A stretch of 13,246 nt of DNA from the NCBI GenBank assembly GCA_023260315.1, contig JALQVQ010000072.1, positions 1 to 13,246 on the forward strand. The letters run 5' to 3'. The position numbers were made by a program, and so were the translations under genes. Under the pieces are notes generated by a model that worked only from the letters and a program-made list of their open reading frames with translations, was not told where the DNA came from and did no database searches. Shown in pieces: positions 7,860 through 13,246 of this stretch. Numbering within the stretch: position 1 is the stretch's first letter; each line of letters begins with the position of its first letter. Origin of the DNA: Burkholderiaceae bacterium. GTDB taxonomy: Bacteria; Pseudomonadota; Gammaproteobacteria; Burkholderiales; Burkholderiaceae_C.

Positions 7860-8478
7860 ATGTCTTACGGGGCGGCTGCGGCGCCTCGCTGCGGCAACCA
7901 TCATCACGGTGATTTTGGGTGGCTGCGCCGCCTTGCCACCACCCACGCTACCCGTCACGGTGACGGTGGGAACGCGGGCAGCGGCCGAGACGGTTGCTGC
8001 TCTACAAGCCGCAAAGTCCTACAGCCTCGAAGTTGAAGCCAGCGACCCACCTGCGCCCGCCGAGTTGATGCAACTCGCGAAGGCGGCGCTCGCGGCGCAT
8101 TCGCTCCAACCCGCCGAAGATGATGCCAAAGTGCCGGCCGATCTCATCATTCGCCTCAGTCTCATAACGGAAACCTCAAAGGCCGAGAGCTTTGTAGACC
8201 GCATCACAAACTCCAGCATTTGGGTCGGCACAGGTGGCTCTGGTTTTAATTTATCAATTGATTTATCGGGCCCTAAGGTCATCGCCAGAAGCATTCGTTG
8301 GCAATTCAAGTCCGCTCAAAACGCGCAACTGCAGCAAGAAATCACCGCACGCGTCTCCGCCGATAAGGCTTGGGACACGCGGGCGATGCAGGCGGTGTTG
8401 CGGGCAAGCTTACGAGACTTCCCACTAGCGCCAGTCAATCAGCGCGTCATTCAACAACCGTTAACGGATCAACCCTGA
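7852..8478 (+). CDS. Putative outer-membrane lipoprotein of unknown function
   Basis: A 208-residue protein with a lipoprotein signal peptide: a basic N-region (GRLRR), a hydrophobic core ([10 protein letters not shown]) and lipobox LGGC with the lipidated cysteine at residue 25. The residue after Cys is Ala, not Asp, so Lol sorting to the outer membrane is expected. The mature part begins with a proline-rich linker (LPPPTLP). Segments such as [11 protein letters not shown] and [11 protein letters not shown] alternate as beta strands and loosely recall DUF4136-type lipoproteins, but I cannot assign a family. GTG 7852 is preceded by GGAG at 7841-7844 with a 7-base spacer and overlaps ttcA by 8 bases. 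The histidine phosphatase gene follows after 2 bases. The coupling is clear; the function is not. Confidence 0.8.
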   Translation: MSECLTGRLRRLAAATIITVILGGCAALPPPTLPVTVTVGTRAAAETVAALQAAKSYSLEVEASDPPAPAELMQLAKAALAAHSLQPAEDDAKVPADLIIRLSLITETSKAESFVDRITNSSIWVGTGGSGFNLSIDLSGPKVIARSIRWQFKSAQNAQLQQEITARVSADKAWDTRAMQAVLRASLRDFPLAPVNQRVIQQPLTDQP

Positions 8479-8480
8479 AC

Positions 8481-9116
8481 ATGGATGCCACCCGAATCAT
8501 TGCCATCCGCCACGGCGAAACCGATTGGAATGTGGCAACACGCATTCAGGGCAGTACCGATATCGCCCTTAACGCGACGGGCCAGTGGCAGGCGCAACGC
8601 GCCGCCGAGGCCCTTCGCGAGGAACAAATCGATGCGATTTACAGCAGCGACCTCTCGCGTGCTTTCGATACCGCCGCAGCGATCGCTCGCCACCATTCGC
8701 TCACTGTCACTCCATCTGAGAGTCTGCGCGAACGCCGATTTGGGCACTTTGAGGGTTTGTCTTGGCAAGAGATCGAAGACCAATATCCAGCCGATGCATT
8801 GGCATGGCGATCCCGCGTACCAACCTTTACACCGGCTGGCGGCGAGAGCCTGATCATGTTGCGCGAACGGGTACAAAACGCCCTGAGCGACATCGCCTCA
8901 AGGCACTTGGGACAACACATCCTGATTGCCACGCACGGCGGTGTGCTGGACGCGATTTACCGCTTGGCAACCGGTCAGTCGCTCGACGCGCCGCGCAGTT
9001 GGCATTTAGGTAATGCCGCGGTTAATCGGCTGCTGTGGACACCTGGCTCGCTGACACTGGTGAGCTGGGGTGAGCAACAACACCTCGAGCCCGAAGCCCC
9101 GTCAGCTGCTGAGTAA
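8481..9116 (+). CDS. Histidine phosphatase family protein (phosphoglycerate mutase-like)
   Basis: A 211-residue member of the branch-1 histidine phosphatase superfamily. The phosphohistidine motif RHGET is at 10-14 (His11 nucleophile). Other active-site residues are Arg60 in SSDLSRA, Glu84 in [11 protein letters not shown] as probable proton donor, and His152 in ATHGG. The [11 protein letters not shown] pattern is more typical of the phosphatases (CobC, GpmB/PhoE-like) than of cofactor-dependent glycolytic mutases, which are about 40 residues longer. The substrate is open: no cobalamin genes are nearby to support an alpha-ribazole phosphatase role. ATG 8481 is 2 bases after the lipoprotein stop. 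The gene's 3' end overlaps the convergent ruvB by 15 bases. Confidence 0.88.
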   Translation: MDATRIIAIRHGETDWNVATRIQGSTDIALNATGQWQAQRAAEALREEQIDAIYSSDLSRAFDTAAAIARHHSLTVTPSESLRERRFGHFEGLSWQEIEDQYPADALAWRSRVPTFTPAGGESLIMLRERVQNALSDIASRHLGQHILIATHGGVLDAIYRLATGQSLDAPRSWHLGNAAVNRLLWTPGSLTLVSWGEQQHLEPEAPSAAE

Positions 9117-10160
9117 ATCACCGCCGCGATCGGCGGGCGCTGCAACACCCAGGTGGCGATAGGCAGCAAGTGTCGCAATTCGTCCTCTGGGGGTACGTTG
9201 CAAAAACCCCTGTTGAATCAAGTAGGGCTCGATCACATCTTCGATGGTGTCACGCTCTTCACCAATACTTGCTGCGATGTTATCGAGACCCACCGGGCCG
9301 CCATCAAAACGATGGATCACCGCTTCCAGCAGCTTACGGTCCATGACGTCAAAGCCTTGCGGGTCAACGTCCAGCATCTCAAGCGCGAGGTTGGCCATGG
9401 CCTCTGTGATCCGCCCAGCGCCTTTGACCTGCGCGTAATCACGCACACGCCGCAGCAGACGGTTCGCGATACGGGGGGTGCCGCGTGATCGGCGCGCCAA
9501 CTGGATAGCGCCCTCAGGCTCAATTGGGACATTTAACAACCCTGCGCTGCGGCTCACGATGCGAACCAATTCTTCCGGGGTATAAAACTCGAGCCGCGCC
9601 ACGATGCCAAAGCGGTCACGCAAGGGATTGGTCAGCATCCCTGCGCGCGTGGTTGCACCGACGAGCGTGAAGGGCTGTAAATCCAGTTTGATAGAACGGG
9701 CAGCAGGCCCTTCCCCGATCATGATGTCGATCTGATAGTCCTCAAGCGCCGGGTACAAAATTTCTTCAACGACCGGTGACAGTCGATGAATTTCATCGAT
9801 GAACAAAACGTCGTTGGGCTCGAGATTGGTCAGTAAGGCGGCCAAGTCTTTGGGCTTTTCAAGCACCGGGCCGCTGGTTTGCCGCAGGTTAACCCCCAAC
9901 TCGTTGGCGATGATGTGCGACAGGGTGGTCTTTCCCAAGCCAGGGGGACCAAACAACAACACGTGATCCAATGCCTCGCCACGCTTCTTCGCCGCGCCAA
10001 TGAAGATCTCCAGCTGTTCGCGGGCTTTCATTTGCCCCACGTAATCCGTCAGGTCCTTTGGACGAAGAGCGCGCTCAATGGCCTCCTCCGTGTGCGAGGT
10101 CGGCGCCGCGGACACCACACGGGGTGGCGGCACGCCAAAATCATCTGTTTGAATACTCAT
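9102..10160 (-). CDS. ruvB: Holliday junction branch migration ATPase RuvB
   Basis: RuvB is the hexameric AAA+ motor that, loaded by RuvA, drives branch migration of Holliday junctions. The 352-residue product is full length. Walker A GPPGLGKT is at 71-78, Walker B FIDEIH around Asp122/Glu123, sensor I GATTRAG at 168-174, and the arginine-finger segment LRDRFG at 180-185. The C-terminal winged-helix DNA-binding domain ends with [20 protein letters not shown] 10160 has GGAG about 11 bases upstream. The gene lies 34 bases downstream of ruvA on the same strand. No LexA-type box (CTGT-N8-ACAG) is visible upstream of the pair. Confidence 0.97.
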   Translation of the reverse strand: MSIQTDDFGVPPPRVVSAAPTSHTEEAIERALRPKDLTDYVGQMKAREQLEIFIGAAKKRGEALDHVLLFGPPGLGKTTLSHIIANELGVNLRQTSGPVLEKPKDLAALLTNLEPNDVLFIDEIHRLSPVVEEILYPALEDYQIDIMIGEGPAARSIKLDLQPFTLVGATTRAGMLTNPLRDRFGIVARLEFYTPEELVRIVSRSAGLLNVPIEPEGAIQLARRSRGTPRIANRLLRRVRDYAQVKGAGRITEAMANLALEMLDVDPQGFDVMDRKLLEAVIHRFDGGPVGLDNIAASIGEERDTIEDVIEPYLIQQGFLQRTPRGRIATLAAYRHLGVAAPADRGGDLLSS

Positions 10161-10194
10161 GGCTCTATTGTCTCCGAGGGCGCGTCCCTTTGAC

Positions 10195-10767
10195 TCAATT
10201 GGCCAAAGACTTCAGGGCCAACTTGATTCCCTCGCTCACCCCAATATCGGCAGGCATCACCTTGATGGCGGCACCCGCATCCTTCTCGCTATAGCCCAGC
10301 GCCACCAACGCCTGCAAAATGTCGTTTTGGCTATCGTTCTGTGTCGCCACGCCGGCCACAACCGCATCACCCAGCTTGCCCTTCAACTCCAATAGCAAGC
10401 GCTCAGCGGTTTTTTTACCAATACCCGGCACCTTCACAATGCGACCGGCCTCTTGGCTCGCAACAGCGCTGATCAGATCTGACACACCGATGCCGCTCAG
10501 GACTGCCAACGCCATTCGCGGTCCGATACCTGAGACCTTAATGAGCTGACGAAACGCGTGACGCTCGTCTGCTGTGCCAAATCCGTACAGCAACTGGGCG
10601 TCCTCACGCACCACGAAATGCGTCAAAAGGCTAACGCGTTGCCCCACATCGCCGAGGTTGTAGTAGGTGCTCATGGGGACGCTGACCTCATAGCCAACGC
10701 CGTTGCAGTCCACCAACACCTGCGGGGGATTTTTCTCTAACAACACGCCCGTTAACTTGCCTATCAT
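10195..10767 (-). CDS. ruvA: Holliday junction DNA-binding protein RuvA
   Basis: RuvA tetramers bind the four-way junction and dock RuvB. The 190-residue product has the three expected parts: an N-terminal OB fold ([12 protein letters not shown], residues 1 to about 62), a double helix-hairpin-helix domain with [10 protein letters not shown] (about 78-87) and [17 protein letters not shown] (about 113-129), and a C-terminal RuvB-binding three-helix domain (about 147-190, [16 protein letters not shown]). The start is ATG 10767, preceded by an AAAAGGA Shine-Dalgarno with good spacing. ruvC, usually directly upstream in related bacteria, is absent; phoH is divergent there instead. Confidence 0.96.
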   Translation of the reverse strand: MIGKLTGVLLEKNPPQVLVDCNGVGYEVSVPMSTYYNLGDVGQRVSLLTHFVVREDAQLLYGFGTADERHAFRQLIKVSGIGPRMALAVLSGIGVSDLISAVASQEAGRIVKVPGIGKKTAERLLLELKGKLGDAVVAGVATQNDSQNDILQALVALGYSEKDAGAAIKVMPADIGVSEGIKLALKSLAN

Positions 10768-10806
10768 TGGGGATCCTTTTTATGACCTTATTACCGGATT
10801 ATCCGA
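10768..10806. promoter_or_regulatory. Very short divergent region between ruvA and phoH, with an inverted repeat
   Basis: Only 39 bases separate the ruvA start from the proposed phoH TTG start. A perfect inverted repeat CGGAT-T-ATCCG lies at 10795-10805, immediately before that start. No clear promoter or LexA box is visible, so promoters probably extend into the coding ends. Confidence 0.35.
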
Positions 10807-11790
10807 TTGATTCTCAACCACACCTTCTCGCCCCCGGATAACCACCGAATCGCCAACCTGTGCGGGCCAATGGATGGACATCTGCGGACCATCGAAGCGG
10901 CACTCCAAGTCAAAGTCGCGCGACGTTTTGAGCAGTTCAGAGTGGAGGGCCCAAAGGCCCGCGCCGATCAGGCCATGACGCTGATACAGGCACTCTACGA
11001 GCTCGCGAAACACAGCATAACCCCAGATCAAATTCAGTTAATGCTGAGCGGCGACTTGGCGCTCGATGGCAACCCCGACACCCCCAGCGTCCACACGCGC
11101 CGAGGCGAGTTGAAGGCCCGAACCGCCAACCAAGCGCAGTACCTGGAACAGATCCTCACACACGACATCACCCTTGGAATCGGTCCTGCTGGAACGGGCA
11201 AGACCTATTTGGCCGTCGCCTGCGCGGTTGATGCGCTCGAACGGTCCGCGGTTCAAAAAATCGTATTGACCCGCCCCGCGGTCGAAGCGGGCGAAAAGTT
11301 GGGTTTTCTACCGGGTGATTTGGGGCAAAAGGTCGACCCCTATCTGCGCCCTCTTTATGACGCGCTTTACGACTTGATGGGGTACGACAAAGTGCAGAAA
11401 GCCTTCGAGCGCCAACAAATTGAAATTGCGCCACTGGCTTTCATGCGGGGACGCACACTGAACCACGCGTTCGTGATCCTCGATGAGGGCCAAAACACGT
11501 CCCCAGAACAAATGAAGATGTTCCTGACCCGCATTGGCTTTGGATCAAAGGCCGTGATCACGGGTGATGTCAGTCAAATCGACCTGCCCAAGGCACAGAC
11601 CAGTGGCCTGGTCGATGCAGAGCGTATTTTGCGACGCGTGAAAGGGATCGCCATGACGCACCTCACCAGTGCCGACGTTGTCCGTCACCCGCTCGTCGCT
11701 CGGATCATTGACGCATACGATGGCCGCTTCGATCGAGGCGACAGCGTGCCAGCAACCAAACGCGCCACCCCTTCACGGAGGGCCTCATGA
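10807..11790 (+). CDS. PhoH-like ATPase (YbeZ type)
   Basis: A 327-residue P-loop ATPase. An N-terminal KH-like segment (FSPPDNHRIANLCGP, then IEAALQVKVARR and FRVEG) precedes the PhoH domain, with Walker A GPAGTGKT at 126-133, TRPAVEAGEKLGFLPGD, Walker B ILDEGQN (Asp226/Glu227) and ITGDVSQIDLP (251-261). YbeZ-type proteins are thought to act with YbeY in RNA metabolism or ribosome quality control, and ybeY is next door with a 4-base overlap. The start is uncertain. The first in-frame ATG is at 10870, inside the conserved N-terminus, and a stop lies at 10783-10785. TTG 10807 is therefore the best choice, with only a weak GGAT about 7 bases upstream; ATT 10798 or 10810 cannot be excluded. Confidence 0.92.
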   Translation: MILNHTFSPPDNHRIANLCGPMDGHLRTIEAALQVKVARRFEQFRVEGPKARADQAMTLIQALYELAKHSITPDQIQLMLSGDLALDGNPDTPSVHTRRGELKARTANQAQYLEQILTHDITLGIGPAGTGKTYLAVACAVDALERSAVQKIVLTRPAVEAGEKLGFLPGDLGQKVDPYLRPLYDALYDLMGYDKVQKAFERQQIEIAPLAFMRGRTLNHAFVILDEGQNTSPEQMKMFLTRIGFGSKAVITGDVSQIDLPKAQTSGLVDAERILRRVKGIAMTHLTSADVVRHPLVARIIDAYDGRFDRGDSVPATKRATPSRRAS

Positions 11791-12251
11791 ACGCGCTCCC
11801 CGCACTGGCTCTCTCGTTGCAGTTTGGACACTTTAACGAGGCGGCGACGTTAAAAGCCCACCGCATCGCACTGCCACGCCACTTTGTGATCAAGTGTCTG
11901 CGTCGGGCCCTGTCCTGTCCTGGCGAAATGACGGTTCGCATCGTTGATACAGAGGAGGGCCGTGCGCTCAACCACAGCTACCGTCAAAAAGATTACGCCA
12001 CCAATGTCCTCACGTTCGACTACAGCCAGTCGCCCGTGGTGATGGCCGACCTGGTTTTGTGTGCCCCTGTGATTGAACAAGAAGCGGCGGCGCAGGGAAA
12101 AACGCTGGCGGCCCATTACGCGCATTTGTTGGTGCATGGCTGTCTACACGCGCAAGGCATGGACCATGAAACGAGCGCCGAAGACGCAGCCGAGATGGAG
12201 GCTCGAGAGATCGAGATCCTGTCCCAAATGGGCTACCCCAATCCCTACTAA
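11787..12251 (+). CDS. ybeY: Endoribonuclease / rRNA maturation factor YbeY
   Basis: YbeY is a zinc-dependent single-strand endoribonuclease involved in 16S rRNA 3'-end maturation and ribosome quality control. The 154-residue product carries the family signatures SYRQKDYATNVLTFDY (about 64-79), ADLVLC (87-92) and the metal motif HGCLHAQGMDH with His117, His121 and His127. The start is ATG 11787, overlapping the phoH stop as ATGA. GGAGGG at 11777-11782 lies only 4 bases from the ATG, a slightly short spacing that fits translational coupling with phoH. In many relatives corC/ybeX follows; here a convergent dtd gene does. Confidence 0.95.
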   Translation: MNALPALALSLQFGHFNEAATLKAHRIALPRHFVIKCLRRALSCPGEMTVRIVDTEEGRALNHSYRQKDYATNVLTFDYSQSPVVMADLVLCAPVIEQEAAAQGKTLAAHYAHLLVHGCLHAQGMDHETSAEDAAEMEAREIEILSQMGYPNPY

Positions 12252-12269
12252 CCGCCGTCGCGCGGCTTA
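12249..12269. terminator. Possible weak bidirectional hairpin between ybeY and dtd
   Basis: The 15-base gap contains GCCG-TCGCG-CGGC (12254-12266), flanked by the two stop codons TAA and TTA, which can extend the stem with a two-base bulge. There is no T-run on either side, so intrinsic termination is doubtful. Its location between convergent genes is the main argument. Confidence 0.3.
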
Positions 12270-12722
12270 GCTGATGTCCAGCGGAATTGTGATGGGACCG
12301 TCATTCACCAAGTGAACCTGGGTGTCAGCAGCGAAGCGTCCTGACGCCACATTTACGTGCCTTGCCCGCGCTTGCGTAACCAGGTGGGTGAACAGTGCCT
12401 GCGCCTCAGTGGGTGGTGCAGCCGCTTTGAAGCTGGGTCGGTTGCCCCCACTCAGATCAGCAGCCAGCGTGAATTGGCTGACCAGCAACAAGCCGCCCAC
12501 TCGCCCCTCACCATCCATGTCGCTCAAACTGTGGTCGAGCTTCCCCGCCGCGTTCTGAAAAATTCGCAGCTTCAAAAGCTTATCGAGCAAGCGATCCGCT
12601 GTGGTCGTGCCGTCCCCAGGCATCGCACAAACCAATACCAGCATGCCAGGGCCGATGGCACCGACCGTCTCGCCGTCAATAACTGCCCTCGCCTCACTGA
12701 CCCGCTGGACAATGGCACGCAC
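12267..12722 (-). CDS. dtd: D-aminoacyl-tRNA deacylase
   Basis: DTD hydrolyses D-aminoacyl-tRNA (and Gly-tRNA(Ala)), protecting translation from wrong-chirality residues. The 151-residue product starts MRAIVQRV and has SQFT at 82-85 in SQFTLAADLSGGNRPSF and NDGPIT at 140-145, containing the Gly-cisPro pair (Gly142-Pro143) that screens chirality. Length and motif order match canonical bacterial DTD. The start codon is GTG at 12722-12720, immediately after the TGA of the upstream cation transporter gene (zero spacing); GAGGGG at the end of that gene acts as the Shine-Dalgarno. Translation of the two genes is probably coupled. Confidence 0.94.
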   Translation of the reverse strand: MRAIVQRVSEARAVIDGETVGAIGPGMLVLVCAMPGDGTTTADRLLDKLLKLRIFQNAAGKLDHSLSDMDGEGRVGGLLLVSQFTLAADLSGGNRPSFKAAAPPTEAQALFTHLVTQARARHVNVASGRFAADTQVHLVNDGPITIPLDIS

Positions 12723-13246
12723 TCAATCACCCCTCAGGTCAGGCTGCGGGGCGATGACCAGGTGCGCCTCGACGTCGCTGGGTAACAGCTGAATCGTCGC
12801 GACCAAGCCCGGTACGGCATCGAGCAAGGCCAGTTCAACATTACCGCGCAGCGCTGCAGCGCGCCCAAGCGTCCATTGGGCTGGCATGTGCATGTGCATG
12901 TCCACGAAGCAACGCGCACCCGCACGCCGCGTGCTGACGTGGTCGAAGCGAATGATGTCTGCGTTTTCACGGCTGTGCGCAAACCCATCTAAAACAGCCT
13001 GAATGGTGGCGAGCACCTCCGGCTCGACCGCTTCATCCATGAGGGACTGTGACGCACGCCAGATGAGCCGACCGCCCTCGCGAAGGATGTTGAGTGCGAC
13101 CCCAATCGCAACAACAGCGTCAAGCCAAATCCAGCCGGTCAAAGCGGCGCCAATCAATCCAACAACCACACCAGCGGAGCCGACACTACGTTGTTGCTTA
13201 GGGATACCAATATCATCAGGTGGAATATCTAGGACATCCTCACGCT
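12723..13246 (-). CDS. Cation diffusion facilitator family transporter, C-terminal part (partial)
   Basis: CDF proteins are membrane antiporters that export Zn2+, Fe2+, Mn2+ or similar ions in exchange for protons. The credible part begins near 13184 with GSAGVVVGLIGAALTGWIWLD (end of TM5), then VVAIGVALNILREGGRLIW (TM6), LMDEAVEP, and a cytoplasmic ferredoxin-like dimer domain starting DIIRFDHVSTRRAGARCFVDMHM. The N-terminal TM1-TM4 and the TM5 HxxxD or DxxxD metal site are missing. The frame stays open to the end of the window, but the last ~20 residues do not resemble TM5 and are probably foreign. The dimer domain also lacks usual ligands: an Ala replaces the His expected in RAAAL (12849-12863), and IQLLP (12780-12794) stands where HxDP or HLEP is usual. 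The stop abuts the dtd start. Confidence 0.85.
   Translation of the reverse strand, partial: REDVLDIPPDDIGIPKQQRSVGSAGVVVGLIGAALTGWIWLDAVVAIGVALNILREGGRLIWRASQSLMDEAVEPEVLATIQAVLDGFAHSRENADIIRFDHVSTRRAGARCFVDMHMHMPAQWTLGRAAALRGNVELALLDAVPGLVATIQLLPSDVEAHLVIAPQPDLRGD
13185..13246 (-). other. Probable foreign (chimeric) tail at the right end
   Basis: 27 of these 62 bases are G or C (44%), lower than neighbouring coding DNA. The minus-strand frame continuing into the cation transporter reads EDVLDIPPDDIGIPKQQR, a polar, proline- and aspartate-rich peptide where a CDF protein should have a hydrophobic transmembrane helix with a metal-binding D. The homology to CDF resumes abruptly at VGSAGVVVG. 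I infer a join near 13182-13186. The source is not identifiable to me. Confidence 0.5.

Noticed and set aside
12885..12901. CATGTG repeated nearly three times, encoding MHMHM in the CDF protein
   Set aside because: The copy number is too low for a phase-variable microsatellite, the protein length here matches the family, and a 6-base unit would not shift the frame.
1..13246. Search for a defence, toxin-antitoxin, CRISPR or mobile system
   Set aside because: Every gene-sized frame with protein-like composition is accounted for by housekeeping families; I saw no transposase, integrase, repeat array, tRNA or attachment-site signature.

Overview
The window looks like a core chromosomal segment of a betaproteobacterium, most likely Burkholderiales. 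This rests on protein style and gene order: Slt, an NDUFA9-like SDR, a GST and Cca in a row; a MidA-type methyltransferase divergent from a pteridine-reductase-like SDR with folB and ttcA; ruvA-ruvB; phoH-ybeY. It is an inference from gene content, not a database placement. Genes are packed almost without spacers, and GTG or TTG starts are common. I see no rRNA, tRNA, CRISPR array, insertion sequence or prophage.

Layout. (1) 144-4254, plus strand: the C-terminal half of a soluble lytic transglycosylase, an NAD(P)-binding SDR, a glutathione S-transferase-like protein and the tRNA CCA-adding enzyme, separated by 10-11 bases or overlapping, so probably one transcript. (2) 4251-5637, minus strand: a 64-residue DUF2905-like membrane protein and a MidA/NDUFAF7-family methyltransferase. 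(3) 5722-9116, plus strand: pteridine-reductase-like SDR, folB, ttcA, a lipoprotein of unknown function and a histidine phosphatase, mostly translationally coupled. (4) 9102-10767, minus strand: ruvA then ruvB (ruvC is not adjacent). (5) 10807-12251, plus strand: phoH-like ATPase and ybeY. (6) 12267-13246, minus strand: the C-terminal part of a cation diffusion facilitator, then dtd.

How the genes relate. Three RNA/translation quality-control functions recur: cca and ttcA on tRNA, ybeY with its usual PhoH partner, and dtd. FolB and the pteridine-reductase-like SDR form a small pterin/folate pair. RuvAB handles Holliday junctions. Slt recycles murein. The NDUFA9-like SDR and the MidA/NDUFAF7-like methyltransferase are both bacterial relatives of mitochondrial complex I proteins.

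Caveats and unusual points. I found no new multi-gene defence or mobile system; this is an ordinary, dense core region. The strongest anomalies are at the two ends. About the first 145 bases are far more GC-rich (103 of the first 143 bases are G or C) and read on the minus strand as an unrelated glycine-rich protein that cuts into slt. About the last 62 bases (27 of 62 G or C) replace the expected transmembrane segment of the cation transporter with an unrelated peptide. Both look like chimeric joins, probably assembly or amplification artefacts. The other observation worth attention is that the cation transporter's cytoplasmic domain lacks several usual metal ligands.
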